Shown piece by piece: positions 1 through 9,040 of a stretch of 64,000 nucleotides of DNA. Under the pieces are notes generated by a model that saw nothing but the letters and a program-made list of their open reading frames with translations, was not told the origin of the DNA and ran no database searches. The stretch is from an uncultured Collinsella sp. (GTDB lineage Bacteria; Actinomycetota; Coriobacteriia; Coriobacteriales; Coriobacteriaceae). A program made the translations under genes and the position numbers. The DNA is taken from NCBI GenBank assembly GCA_900541125.1, contig UQIK01000002.1:62001-126000 (forward strand), written 5' to 3'. Numbering within the stretch: position 1 is the first letter of the stretch; each line of letters begins with the position of its first letter.

Positions 1-2135
1 TCGCCGTATGTGACGCGCTCCATCGACCAGACGAAATATCCGTTCGACCATTGCGGGATGTCCTCGGACCATCCCAGCTCTGGGTTCTGCGCATTAATCG
101 GCGGCACGCTGTCCGATTGGTTCATCGCGTACAGCTTCACGCGCGACGCGATGGCGCTGCCGGCCATCTGGTTGCTGCCGTTGATGGCCTTGGCGAGGCA
201 CGGCGCGGTGTAGGTGGTCGAGCCGTCCGTCCACGCGATCTTGCTGCGCGTCCAGATGTACTTGCCCTTTGCCCATGCGGGCTGGGCCTCCGACCAGCTG
301 CCGCCGGACTGCGCAGTGCTGCTTGTTGACAGGTAATACTGCTCGACGATGCCTTTCACGCCGGTACCGGTCGAGCCCTTGTCGCCCTTGACGCCGTCGA
401 TACCATCCCTGCCGCTGATGCACACGGGCTCGCTGTACTCGATGTCGCCGGACTGCATGGTGGTCTTGGTGCGCGTCCAGATGTACTTGCCCGACACCCA
501 TTGCGGCGCCGTGGTCTGCCATCCGCCCTGCGGCTCGGTGACGCGCGACGTTCCCTGGGCGTACTCGACGTCCACCGACGCTATCACGGCATCGGCGACG
601 GCGATGTCCTTGCCGTCGAGCTTGGCGCCGGGGCCTAGATGGACCTCGCTCTCGTCGAGGTTCCAGTAGTTCTTGCCACTCCTGTCTTGGATGGTTCCGG
701 CCTTGATCAGGTCGCCCATGAGCGTGCCGACCGTGATGAGGTCGGCCGTGAAGCCCGCGCCGGTGCCGAAGGTGCGCCAGTCCCACGAGCCGTCGGCTTT
801 GCAGCCGGAGGCGATGCGGAATCCCTGGGAGCACAGCTGCATGGCCATGCCGTCGCCGGTCGTCGAGCGGCCGTCCGCGTCGAGGGGCACGGAGCCGAAG
901 ATCAGGCCGTGCTCGAAGCTCGTGTGGACGTAGCTGTTGCCCGCGAGGTTGAACTGCGTATTCATGCTGTCCATGACCTGCTGGAGGTACGATGGCGGCG
1001 TCGATGCCGCCACGTCCCAGTTGGACGAGCGCTTCGACAGGCTGGACACTTTCTGCTGCTGAGCCAGCAACATGTCCGTGATTGTCTCGGTCACGTTCCC
1101 GAGCGTCACGCGCATGGAGCCGCCCAGCTCGTCGGTGACGAGCTTGGTCACGCGGCCCTCGCAGCGCAGCGCCGGCGAGAAGCACGTGTCGACGATCTGG
1201 ACGTCGTCGCCCACGGCGACGCCCTCCCACTCGCGCCCGAACTGCACGAGGTCGACGACGTCGGCCTCGTAAGTCATGCCGGGCTCCTTGCGGGAGTCGA
1301 GGTACGCGCGGGTCTCGGCGAGCAGCGTCGCCGCGTCCTCGCAGTTCGAGTTTTCATATTGCCCGAACACGTGGGCGTGCCCGCCCCTGCCGTCGGGTCG
1401 CCCGTACAGCTTGAGCGCGGTCGCGTCCTCCACGTAGTTCTTGCCGTTGTTGATATCGCCGAACGTCAGCTTGCGCCCGTAGCCGCCCGTGTCGGTCTCG
1501 ATGCCCTTTCCATACCCGTAGCAGGCCGTTATCGCCCCGTAATGCTCGGTGCGGGAGACGGATGCCAGGTCCTTGGTGTAGGTGAACCGGCGGCGGCCGC
1601 CCTTCGCGCCTCGATGCGAGCGGATGCCCACCCTGCGAGAGGTCACCCTGCCGCCGGATACGGTGATTTCAGTCTCAAGCTCGCCGCCGCATTTCAAGAT
1701 TGACTGGAGCGCCTCGCGCGCCGAGGTGTGGTAGAAGGTCAGGCCCTTGTCGACGGTGCCGGTCTGGTCGACCGTTCCGGCGATCCAGCGGGTCGGCCCA
1801 AGGCAGACATTCAGCGCCTGCAAGAAGCCGTAGCCGTAGGGGCGCTTGTCCTCGATATAGTCGCCGTACGTCTCGCAGATTGAGTTGATCGCCGTGTCCG
1901 TGTAGACCGTATCGCCTCCGGCGTGGAGGCCCTTGGGGTCTTGGCAGACGTGCTCGTGGACCTTGCCGAGGCGGTCGGCCCACACGAGGCGGTAGCCCTG
2001 CTTGAGCGCGAAGGTCGTGGCGATGTCCACGCTGTCCTCGCCGTTGAGCTCGTCGGTATGGGTGAGGGCGAGCAGCTCCTCGGGGCCGATTGTCGATACG
2101 TAGGCGTCCTGCCACGTGTATACGTCAATTCGCAC
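1..2135 (-). CDS. Phage tail tip / tail-associated protein (3' end outside window)
   Basis: A frame stays open from a GTG at 2133-2135, directly after the Dit stop codon and behind a GGAGGAGAGG ribosome site, to the window edge (about 711 codons). Its place after Dit is that of the siphophage tail tip protein (Tal / prophage endopeptidase tail family), which closes the tail tube and contacts the host. The first ~400 residues look like the structural base. Further on is a short collagen-like Gly-X-X run (GRDGIDGVKGDKGSTGTG) and three spaced W...GK(Y/F)(I/V)W-type repeats typical of tail fibres. The C-terminus and any enzymatic domain lie beyond the window. The family call rests on gene order and repeats. 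Confidence 0.8.
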   Translation of the reverse strand, partial: MRIDVYTWQDAYVSTIGPEELLALTHTDELNGEDSVDIATTFALKQGYRLVWADRLGKVHEHVCQDPKGLHAGGDTVYTDTAINSICETYGDYIEDKRPYGYGFLQALNVCLGPTRWIAGTVDQTGTVDKGLTFYHTSAREALQSILKCGGELETEITVSGGRVTSRRVGIRSHRGAKGGRRRFTYTKDLASVSRTEHYGAITACYGYGKGIETDTGGYGRKLTFGDINNGKNYVEDATALKLYGRPDGRGGHAHVFGQYENSNCEDAATLLAETRAYLDSRKEPGMTYEADVVDLVQFGREWEGVAVGDDVQIVDTCFSPALRCEGRVTKLVTDELGGSMRVTLGNVTETITDMLLAQQQKVSSLSKRSSNWDVAASTPPSYLQQVMDSMNTQFNLAGNSYVHTSFEHGLIFGSVPLDADGRSTTGDGMAMQLCSQGFRIASGCKADGSWDWRTFGTGAGFTADLITVGTLMGDLIKAGTIQDRSGKNYWNLDESEVHLGPGAKLDGKDIAVADAVIASVDVEYAQGTSRVTEPQGGWQTTAPQWVSGKYIWTRTKTTMQSGDIEYSEPVCISGRDGIDGVKGDKGSTGTGVKGIVEQYYLSTSSTAQSGGSWSEAQPAWAKGKYIWTRSKIAWTDGSTTYTAPCLAKAINGSNQMAGSAIASRVKLYAMNQSDSVPPINAQNPELGWSEDIPQWSNGYFVWSMERVTYG

Positions 2136-2834
2136 CTAGAGCCACCTCTCCTCCCATTCGAGCGTCGCGGTGCCGCCGCTCGTCTTGATCTGCTGCACGC
2201 CGTCGAGCGAAAAGAAGTCGCTCGCGACGGTCACGGGCCAGTCCGCGCCGTTGACGGTGCAGCGCTCGGCGCGCATGTCCAGCACGACGGTCTGTGCGCC
2301 CGTGAACGACGCCTCGACGCGGACGAACCGCCCGGTCGAGACGTTGGTGATTGTCCAGCTCGAGCCTGCCGGAGGCCTGCACGTGACCGTAGGGTAGGCC
2401 CTGTAGTTGCCCCCGGCGGCGACGGCGCGCTGGGATGCCGTCACCTGCTCGGAGCGCCGCTGCCCGTAGGCGGCGGGGTCTGCACAGTAGAACCCGAGCG
2501 TGAGATTCGGCATGTGTGCGTTGCGCCCCTGCTCCGCCCCTCCCCTGTAGCGCGCGAGCATGTAGCGCTCGGGAGCGTCGTCGAGCACGAGGGCCTTCTC
2601 GCCACCGGACAGCGCCGAGGCGAGCACGGCCCTTGCCTCGGCGACCTCGTCGAGGGAGCCGCCGACGATGTTGCAGTCGACCGCTATCTCGACGGGCTCG
2701 AGGCCCGTGGCGCGGACGTGTGTGCCGTCCATGCCGGGGACCTCGGTCTCATCGAGCCGCACCTTGGGGACAATCGGTCTCGTGACCTTGGTCACCAGCA
2801 GGTACGGCGTTAGGTCGATTCCGCCGAATATCAT
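2136..2834 (-). CDS. Distal tail protein (Dit-like)
   Basis: A 232-residue protein (MIFGGIDLTPYLLV...) with the beginning and length of siphophage distal tail proteins, which form the hub joining the tail tube to the tip. Its ATG overlaps the tape measure stop by four bases (ATGA), so translation is probably coupled. It is followed at once by the tail tip gene. The assignment rests on position between tape measure and tip, length and N-terminal style. Confidence 0.8.
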   Translation of the reverse strand: MIFGGIDLTPYLLVTKVTRPIVPKVRLDETEVPGMDGTHVRATGLEPVEIAVDCNIVGGSLDEVAEARAVLASALSGGEKALVLDDAPERYMLARYRGGAEQGRNAHMPNLTLGFYCADPAAYGQRRSEQVTASQRAVAAGGNYRAYPTVTCRPPAGSSWTITNVSTGRFVRVEASFTGAQTVVLDMRAERCTVNGADWPVTVASDFFSLDGVQQIKTSGGTATLEWEERWL

Positions 2835-5314
2835 GCGAACCCCCTTGCGGCGAGCGTGTGCCTGCCGCGCATCGCGATGGCGGAGGAGACGCGCTCCGAG
2901 TCGATGTACAGGTTTCCGTCCTTGTCCCTGATCTGCTCGAGGACGGACAGGATGCCGGCGAGGGCGTCGTCGGAATCCTCCTCGGGACGCGCCGGAGTGT
3001 AGACAGCGGACGGCGCGACGGTCAGGCCCGTCGAGAGCATCCCCTGCGCGGTGTCCATGGCGCCGCTGATGGCGGAGACCACGGTGCCGGTGCCGGAGCC
3101 GATGCCCTGCGCCCAGCCCTGCATGAGGGCCTTGCCCGAGAAGGTCGTGTAGCCGTGCCCGGAGAAGGGGCCGACCTTTGCCGGCGAGAACGGGAAGAAG
3201 GAGCGGATTCTGGAGACTGCGCCGGAGACCGCCGAGGTCACCGAGCCGATAGCGGACATGATGCCGTCCTTCAGGCCGTTGAGTATCGACTTGCCGGAGT
3301 TGAAGAGCCAGTTGCGCGCGCCAGAGAAAAACCCGGTGATCTTTCCCTTGATGCTCGTGACGGTCCTGTAGACGGAGTTGATTCCGTTGGACGCCGCGCT
3401 CTTGATGCCCTCCCAGATGGACGAGCAGGCGCTCTTGATGCTCCCCCACATGCTCGACCACGTGGAGCTGATGCTGTTGAGCACGGAGCTGATCACGCCG
3501 CTGACCTGATTTATCGCCGAGTTGACGGCGAATTTGATGCGTCCCCAGACCACCTCGGCGAAATCGCGGACGGTGTCCCACACGCTTGACCAAATCGAGC
3601 TGATTCCATCGAGCGTGGACGTTATCACGGACTCGACGACCCCGATGGCCGCTCGCACGGCGAACTCTATCTGAGACCAGACGAGCTCGGCTACCGACTT
3701 GATGGTGTTCCAGACCGTATCCCAGTCTCCACTTATCGCGGCGGTGACCGTGGAGATGACTGTCTGCACCACGGCCATCGCGACCTGGACGGCAGTGGAG
3801 ATTGCGTCCATCACGCCGGTCAGGACAGCGGAGATCACCGGCCAGACCGCGTTCCAGACGGCGGAGATGATACCCATCGCCACCTGAATCGCGCCCTGGA
3901 TGAGCGGCATCGCAGCCAGCACCGCCGACAGCACGGACTGCACGGCGGGCATGGCGATGGCGACGAGCTGCGAGACGGTCGTCATCACGTCAGCGATGAC
4001 GGTGACCAGGAAGCCGATGACCGGCGACAGCGCCTGCACGATGCCGAGCACCACCTGTATGCCGGTGGAAAGCACCGGCAGCACGGCCTGCGCGATGTTG
4101 AGCAGCGCCGTGCCGATTGGCGCGATGAGCGGCGCGATGAACCCGATTGCCGCCTTGATGCCGTTACCGACGGACGTGGCCACGCCAAGGATGGCCTGAA
4201 GCGCCGAGCAGATCTGCGAGGAGTCCACCTTCGGCAGCTTGATTCCGATGCCAGCGAGCGCCCCGACGGCGATGTTCCACGCCGTGGCGAGCGCCTCGGA
4301 CACGATGGGCGTGAGCACCGACGCGATGCCGGAGAGCGCCGCGGGGAGCGCCTTGATGATGCCCTGCCCGATCTGCGCGACGCGCGGCGCGATGTTCTTG
4401 GCGACCGCGCCGACGGACGTGAGCAGCTGCTCGGTGAGCTGCGAGAAGTCGACGTCGTCTCGGCCAAGGCCGGTGAGGAAGTTCTCCCACGAGGCCTTCG
4501 CCATGCCGATGGAGCCGGAGATGGTCGTCGCGGCCTCCTTGGAGGTCGTGCCGGTGATGCCCATCTCGGACTGCACGGTGTGGATGGCCTCGACCACGTC
4601 GGCGTAGCTGTCGATGGTGAGGTCGGCGGTCTTGCCCTGCGCCGCGCGCAGCTTGTTGGCGTCCGCGATGAGTCGCTCCATCTCGGACTTCGTGCCGCCG
4701 TAGCCCAGCTTCAGGTTGTCCAGCATCGTGTAGTTTTGCTTGGCAAAACCCTGGTAGGCGTTCTGGACGTCGGCCATGTCCGAGCCCATCTTGTTGACGT
4801 TGTCCGCCATGTCGCCCATCGCCGTGTTGGCGGACTCGGCGGCCTTCGCCACGTCGCCGCCGCACGAGCTCACGAGCGATGCGGCGAAGCTGGTCGCCTG
4901 GGTCATGTATTGGTTTGCGCTCATGCCGCACGTCTTGTACGCGTCCGCGGCGTATCCCTGCAGTTTGCCGGACGCGGAGCCGAAGAGCGTATCGACGCCG
5001 CCGACCAGCTGCTCGTAGTCGGCGTATGCGGATACCGCAGCGCCGCCGATTGCGGTCACCGCCGTGGTGAGCGCGCCCATGCCAGCCGCGGCGACGGTGC
5101 CCACGCCCCTTGCGACGGTGCCGAGCCCGCTCAGCAGCCCGCCCGAGCGCTTGACCCCGCCGTCCACGCCGGAGGTCATCGAGTCGCCGAAGGACTTTCC
5201 GGCCTTGGAGCCCGTGTCGCCGAACTCGGAGCAGATCTTGCCGGCGAAGCCGTTCATGGACGGCATGAGCGTGATGCATGCCGAGCCTACGCTGGTAGCG
5301 CCCTTAGTCGCCAT
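2831..5314 (-). CDS. Tape measure protein
   Basis: An 827-residue protein, the longest complete phage gene here, which sets tail length and is threaded through the tail tube. An N-terminal region rich in Gly, Ala and Ser is followed by an alpha-helical TMP-type core (YADYEQLVGGVDTLFGSAS). Residues ~320-560 are long Ala/Val/Ile-rich hydrophobic helices, and several W-containing helical repeats (TVWNTIK, SVWDTVR, SMWGSIK) come before the C-terminus. It overlaps the end of the frameshifted chaperone gene by 11 bases, the standard arrangement. Confidence 0.93.
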   Translation of the reverse strand: MATKGATSVGSACITLMPSMNGFAGKICSEFGDTGSKAGKSFGDSMTSGVDGGVKRSGGLLSGLGTVARGVGTVAAAGMGALTTAVTAIGGAAVSAYADYEQLVGGVDTLFGSASGKLQGYAADAYKTCGMSANQYMTQATSFAASLVSSCGGDVAKAAESANTAMGDMADNVNKMGSDMADVQNAYQGFAKQNYTMLDNLKLGYGGTKSEMERLIADANKLRAAQGKTADLTIDSYADVVEAIHTVQSEMGITGTTSKEAATTISGSIGMAKASWENFLTGLGRDDVDFSQLTEQLLTSVGAVAKNIAPRVAQIGQGIIKALPAALSGIASVLTPIVSEALATAWNIAVGALAGIGIKLPKVDSSQICSALQAILGVATSVGNGIKAAIGFIAPLIAPIGTALLNIAQAVLPVLSTGIQVVLGIVQALSPVIGFLVTVIADVMTTVSQLVAIAMPAVQSVLSAVLAAMPLIQGAIQVAMGIISAVWNAVWPVISAVLTGVMDAISTAVQVAMAVVQTVISTVTAAISGDWDTVWNTIKSVAELVWSQIEFAVRAAIGVVESVITSTLDGISSIWSSVWDTVRDFAEVVWGRIKFAVNSAINQVSGVISSVLNSISSTWSSMWGSIKSACSSIWEGIKSAASNGINSVYRTVTSIKGKITGFFSGARNWLFNSGKSILNGLKDGIMSAIGSVTSAVSGAVSRIRSFFPFSPAKVGPFSGHGYTTFSGKALMQGWAQGIGSGTGTVVSAISGAMDTAQGMLSTGLTVAPSAVYTPARPEEDSDDALAGILSVLEQIRDKDGNLYIDSERVSSAIAMRGRHTLAARGFA

Positions 5315-5947
5315 CCCGTCCTCCTAATCCTAGAATCTCGTCGATTTCCGCCCTGTTCGCGAGGGCGTTGCGCTGGTGCCTCTTGAGCTCCGCGAGCTGT
5401 CCGGGCGTCTTGAGTGGCTGCGGCTCCTGCGGCGGCCGGTGCTTCTTGTCGCTCAGTCCCCAAGCGAGGCTCCTGAGCTGGTGCTCGATGCGCCAGAGCA
5501 TGTACGTCTCCTCGCTCCACTTGAGCTCCGGGTACATGCGGCGCGCGCACCTCGACCCCTCCGGCAGCTGCTCCCACAGGAGGGCGGCGCGCCGGAGGTC
5601 GTCCGGTCCGCCCTCGAGAGGGAGGTCGATGCCGTAGTACTGGCGGAAGTCCGCTACGACTTCTGCGCGGTGCCCTTCGAGCTCGAGGACGAATCCTGGG
5701 AGTTTTTTGCCTTCGCCGCCTCGAATGCGGCCTGCATGAGCACGCCCGTGGACTCGACGGAGCCGCCGAGGCGCTCCATGTACTCCTCGTCGCGGCCCGC
5801 GAAGACGCGCTCGAAGGCCTCGAACATCCCGCCCGGCTCAGTCTCGCTCTTGGCGAACTGCTTGTTGGTCTTGTAGCTGAGCAGTTCGTCGAGGTCGGCG
5901 GTGAACTCCCCGTCGATGCCGGGGATGGTGAACGTGAGCTCGGTCAT
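5304..5947 (-). CDS. Tail assembly chaperone, G-T frameshift fusion
   Basis: Reading through a -1 slip on A AAA AAC at 5702-5708 joins the first 82 codons of the upstream chaperone to a second frame of 132 residues that has no good start of its own, giving a 214-residue product ending at 5304. The downstream frame begins KKLPGFVLELEG and contains DFRQYYGIDLPL, of the kind found in chaperone T parts. In known siphophages the G and G-T forms, made in a fixed ratio, guide tail tube polymerisation around the tape measure protein, and the frameshift is conserved just before that gene. The slip itself is inferred from sequence. Confidence 0.85.
5654..5947 (-). CDS. Tail assembly chaperone, short (G) form
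   Basis: A 97-residue acidic protein (MTELTFTIPGIDGEFT...) that terminates normally at TAG 5654-5656 when no frameshift occurs. It contains the tail-chaperone phrase GGMFEAFERVF. Its ATG overlaps the stop of the tail tube gene. It serves as the short chaperone partner of the G-T fusion. Confidence 0.85.
   Translation of the reverse strand: MTELTFTIPGIDGEFTADLDELLSYKTNKQFAKSETEPGGMFEAFERVFAGRDEEYMERLGGSVESTGVLMQAAFEAAKAKNSQDSSSSSKGTAQKS
5702..5708 (-). promoter_or_regulatory. Programmed -1 frameshift slippery site
   Basis: The heptamer A AAA AAC lies exactly in register with the short chaperone frame (codons GCA AAA AAC = residues 80-82). A -1 slip keeps both tRNAs paired as AAA AAA and moves into the long open frame ending at 5304. 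Position, register and the gene pair all match the well-known tail chaperone frameshift. Confidence 0.88.
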
Positions 5948-6549
5948 TACTTGCCCTCCGGGGTCTCGGCGGCCTTGGCGGTCGCGGTCTCGGTGGACTG
6001 GATGTAGTCGTAGCAGGTGTTGCCGGCATCGTCGGTGAGGTACTTGACCGTGAGGGCGCGCGCGGCGAGCTCGCCCACGGCGAGGGTGAGGTCGTCCAGC
6101 TCGGAGGACTGGGCGAGCGGCACGACCTTGCGCCAGCGGCGGCCGTCCTTGAGCACGAGCTCTAGCACGGCGGGCCACGTCTCGGTGGAGTCGCCGTTGT
6201 GCTTGACGGTGATCATGCCGGCCTCGTCCTTGACGTTGCCGGAGCCGTACATGACCTTGAGGGTCGCGGCCTTGATCTCGGCGAGCGTGAGCTGCGCGCT
6301 CTCGACGCGGGAGGTCTGCGGCGACGCCATGAGGTCGCCGTTCATGTCCTTGATGTCCTCGGAGTCGGTGTCGAGCGTCTCGACGTAGCCGTCCTCGCTG
6401 ATGTAGCCGAGGCATTTCCACGCCTCGGGCAGCGCGGTCCTGTAGTCGGTCGGCAGCGCCGTTCCGGCGGGCGCGGTGAAGATGTAGCCGCCCTTGACTC
6501 CCTTGGCGCTGGAGACGTTGGCGACGTTGTTTTTGTTGCTTTCTGCCAT
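5947..6549 (-). CDS. Major tail tube protein
   Basis: A 200-residue protein (MAESNKNNVANVSSAKGVKGGYIFTAPAG...) with the size, beta-rich content and position (between the tail terminator and the tail chaperones) of siphophage major tail proteins that stack into the tube. Ribosome site AGGAGCAAT precedes the ATG. Confidence 0.87.
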   Translation of the reverse strand: MAESNKNNVANVSSAKGVKGGYIFTAPAGTALPTDYRTALPEAWKCLGYISEDGYVETLDTDSEDIKDMNGDLMASPQTSRVESAQLTLAEIKAATLKVMYGSGNVKDEAGMITVKHNGDSTETWPAVLELVLKDGRRWRKVVPLAQSSELDDLTLAVGELAARALTVKYLTDDAGNTCYDYIQSTETATAKAAETPEGK

Positions 6550-6558
6550 GATTGCTCC

Positions 6559-6900
6559 TTATTCGCAGATGGTCAGGTTGATGTTCGTCTGGTATCTGGG
6601 AGTCCCCGTGTCGGGGTCGTCCCATCGGTACGTGCCGTCCGGGACGGCCGAGAACACGTTCGGCTCGTCCTCGATGGCGGCGCACGCCCGCTCGACGGCC
6701 TCGGCGATCTCGCGTGCGCGCCTGCGGGTCTTCGCCCACGACGTGGCGAGCACCCGCGGGGACTGGATGAACCTTGTGGCGCTCGTGGCGGCGAGGGTGA
6801 CCTGGACGAACTCATCGGGTCTCTCGCGCGGCACGTCGGGCACGCACTTGATGCCGGTCGCGTCCATGAGCCGCTTGGCGACCACCCTCTCGATGTCCAT
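6559..6900 (-). CDS. Tail terminator-like protein
   Basis: A 113-residue protein just upstream of the tail tube gene. Position and size fit the minor capsid / tail terminator family that closes the tube at the neck. The stop of the upstream gene and this ATG share one base (TGATGG). No diagnostic motif is visible; the call is by synteny. Confidence 0.6.
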   Translation of the reverse strand: MDIERVVAKRLMDATGIKCVPDVPRERPDEFVQVTLAATSATRFIQSPRVLATSWAKTRRRAREIAEAVERACAAIEDEPNVFSAVPDGTYRWDDPDTGTPRYQTNINLTICE

Positions 6901-7190
6901 CAGTCACCTCCGAAGATTGCCTGCAGGCGGTTGTGCTTCTTCTCACTGCGGAAGGCGTGGACGCCCTCCGTGTGGAGCGAGCGCCCCTTGGCGAGGGAGC
7001 CGCCCATGACGTCACACACGTATCCCGTGTCGCCAGACTTCTTCTCGAGCGATGCGTTGGCGGACGCGATGACGGCGTTTGCCTTCTGGTCGAGCATGGC
7101 CTGCACGCCCCCGCCGTTCATGACCTCGGCGTATCCGCCGCGGTTCCAGCCCTTCCACTTGATCTTGACCTCGCACTTCGCCTTAGCCAT
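6900..7190 (-). CDS. Neck / tail completion protein (HK97 gp10-like position)
   Basis: A 96-residue basic protein (MAKAKCEVKIKWKGW...). In HK97-like order the gene between the head-tail stopper and the tail terminator is the gp10-type neck protein. The Lys/Arg-rich C-terminus (SEKKHNRLQAIFGGD) fits this loosely. Overlaps its upstream neighbour by eight bases. Confidence 0.55.
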   Translation of the reverse strand: MAKAKCEVKIKWKGWNRGGYAEVMNGGGVQAMLDQKANAVIASANASLEKKSGDTGYVCDVMGGSLAKGRSLHTEGVHAFRSEKKHNRLQAIFGGD

Positions 7191-7524
7191 CGGTTCGGGT
7201 CACCTCGCAGGTGAGGTCCCAGGGGCCGGGCGTATTGGCCGCGGTGTATCGCCTGGGGTCGCCGACCACCTTGTAGTCGGTGCCGCGCACCGTGACCGTC
7301 GCGTCCCTGAGGTCAACGTCTGCGCCCTTCGGGAAGCAGAGCGTATAGGCGACCGTCACGCCGTTCGGGCGCGTCGAGTCGAGGTCGGCGGTCGCGCCGG
7401 GGCACACGACGACGTTGTCGACCGCCTCCTCGGACACCGTCTCGCCGGCAGGCTCGCCAAGCTCGTCGTATGACTGGGCCGCATTGCGCACGGTCACGGT
7501 CTCGCCGGAGATGAGGCACATCAT
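7183..7524 (-). CDS. Head-tail stopper / adaptor
   Basis: A 113-residue, beta-strand-rich protein (MMCLISGETVTVRNA...) in the second connector position after the capsid. Such proteins close the portal channel after packaging and receive the tail. It overlaps the adaptor gene upstream and the neck gene downstream, as in other tightly packed head-tail modules. Function is inferred from order and size. Confidence 0.6.
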   Translation of the reverse strand: MMCLISGETVTVRNAAQSYDELGEPAGETVSEEAVDNVVVCPGATADLDSTRPNGVTVAYTLCFPKGADVDLRDATVTVRGTDYKVVGDPRRYTAANTPGPWDLTCEVTRTDG

Positions 7525-7916
7525 TCGGTCACCCCTCCCCTCTCCAGCGGCGTGAGCGACCCGAGCGCCTGACCGGTGAGGCCGAGGCGCCTGAGGTCGC
7601 TCTTACCTAGGTACATATCGCCGAGCGCCGAGCCGTAGGTCACCGATGCCGTATAGATGCCCGCCCCCTGGCTGTACTGCGTGGCGCCGGCCATCGCGGA
7701 CGGTGCCGAGAGCACGCGGTTGACGAGCAGGCAGCACACGGCGGGGGCCGCTCGGTCGAATGCCGGGCACGCCCCCTCGGTGTACTCGCCGATTCGGTCC
7801 TCGAATGCCGCGAGCATCAGGTCCGATGCGTCCTGCAGCAGCACCCCGGTGCGGGCCTCGTCCGCGGGCTCGCCGTAGCGGGCCTTGTAGTCGTCCACGC
7901 TGGCGAGCGCGGCCAT
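7521..7916 (-). CDS. Head-tail connector (gp6/gp15-like adaptor)
   Basis: A 131-residue mostly helical protein beginning MAALASVDDYKARYGEPAD; the SVDDYKARYG opening is typical of the family that docks under the portal ring as first head-tail adaptor. Position two genes after the major capsid protein agrees. Confidence 0.72.
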   Translation of the reverse strand: MAALASVDDYKARYGEPADEARTGVLLQDASDLMLAAFEDRIGEYTEGACPAFDRAAPAVCCLLVNRVLSAPSAMAGATQYSQGAGIYTASVTYGSALGDMYLGKSDLRRLGLTGQALGSLTPLERGGVTE

Positions 7917-7918
7917 GG

Positions 7919-8116
7919 CTACTCGGCCTCCATGATCCCGGCGTCGACGAGGGCCTGAACGACCTTCGCGACGGTCGGGCTGGCGCCGGGGTTGGCGACC
8001 TTCTTGGGCAGCACGAGCGGCTTGCCGTCGGGCAAGACGAGCGCAACGTGCTGCGGGAGGATGCTGGACGCCTTGCCAGCGTCCTCCACGATGAACTTCT
8101 GGACTAGATGAGCCAT
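7919..8116 (-). CDS. Small head-region protein of unknown function
   Basis: A 65-residue protein (MAHLVQKFIVEDAGKASSILPQHVALV...) between capsid and connector genes. The start is the ATG at 8114-8116 behind a GGGGGTACCGAG stretch. The position suits a head decoration or fibre-like accessory, but nothing in the sequence proves it. Confidence 0.6.
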   Translation of the reverse strand: MAHLVQKFIVEDAGKASSILPQHVALVLPDGKPLVLPKKVANPGASPTVAKVVQALVDAGIMEAE

Positions 8117-8127
8117 CTCGGTACCCC

Positions 8128-9015
8128 CTAGGCGCTCTTGAGGACGGCGAAGGCCTTCGGGTCGAGTACCGCGTATGCGAGGACGGCCTCGGTGCGGTAG
8201 GCGATCTGGTTGTAGCCCTTCAGGTCCTGACCGGTGTTGTCGGGGTCGCCGTACTCGATGACCTCGGCGGTGATGTCGCGGACCATGCCCCACTTGATGG
8301 CGGAGAAGTCGCCCATGATCGCGGAGACCTTGGTCGGGGTCTTGGCGAGACGGCCGTTCACGGTGCCGGACACGGAGGCGGGGATGCCGTCGAGGTTGCC
8401 CACGTTGAGGGACAGCGGCACCTCGGGGTACAGGCGCTGCCCGGTGGCGGGCACGCGCAGCTTACGCAGCTCGGAGGCGAACTGGCGGCTCATGGCGATG
8501 CCGTTGATGCCGTAGTCGAGTAGGGCGTCGGAGAGGGAGTCAATGTCGTCGACCGGGGAGTCGGTCTTGGCGACGCTGTGGACGTCCTTGTCAGCGGTCA
8601 GGGCGGTGTAGCCCGTGAGGCCGAGGCCGGTCTTGGGGTTGATGGCGTGGTAGACGATGTAGTCGAGCGCGCGGCCCGCGGCGGCGGTCTGGTCGGCGAT
8701 GATGTTGGAGATGATCTCCAGCTGGTTGTCCTCGTCGGCCCACTTCAGCTCGTCGGAGACGCGCGTGGTCGTGACGATCTTGGCGCGCTTTGCGACCACG
8801 GGGTCGGTGGAGATCTCGGAGCCGGACTTCTTGCCGCCCTCGGCGACGACCTCGGCCTCTGCGGTCGGGTTGAACACGAGATAGGTCGTGTCGGCGAACT
8901 TCTGCGGCGTGCTGGGGCTCAGCGTGGCGATGGTGGAGGTGTCCTTCACCTTGCCGATGATGGTGGAGACCACGCTGGACGGCAGCTTGATTTTCTGGGT
9001 GTCGTTTGCAGCCAT
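8128..9015 (-). CDS. Major capsid protein (HK97 fold expected)
   Basis: A 295-residue protein. The stretch of ~60-100 (EAEVVAEGGKKSGSEIS, then VVAKRAKIVTTTRVSDEL) is the classic N-arm to E-loop pattern of HK97-type capsid proteins. The C-terminal half includes RDITAEVIEYGDPD and AYRTEAVLAYAVLDPKAFAVL, the usual P/A-domain end. There is no protease domain, and a separate scaffold gene lies upstream. It forms the icosahedral shell. Confidence 0.93.
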   Translation of the reverse strand: MAANDTQKIKLPSSVVSTIIGKVKDTSTIATLSPSTPQKFADTTYLVFNPTAEAEVVAEGGKKSGSEISTDPVVAKRAKIVTTTRVSDELKWADEDNQLEIISNIIADQTAAAGRALDYIVYHAINPKTGLGLTGYTALTADKDVHSVAKTDSPVDDIDSLSDALLDYGINGIAMSRQFASELRKLRVPATGQRLYPEVPLSLNVGNLDGIPASVSGTVNGRLAKTPTKVSAIMGDFSAIKWGMVRDITAEVIEYGDPDNTGQDLKGYNQIAYRTEAVLAYAVLDPKAFAVLKSA

Positions 9016-9040
9016 TTCTGTGCCTTTCTTCGGGTTTGGC

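Noticed and set aside
94..1230. Minus-strand Arg-rich ORF in the tail tip region
   Set aside because: Low-complexity Arg/Gly/His composition shows it is a frame shadow of the tail tip gene, which is open from 2135 to the window start in the proper frame.
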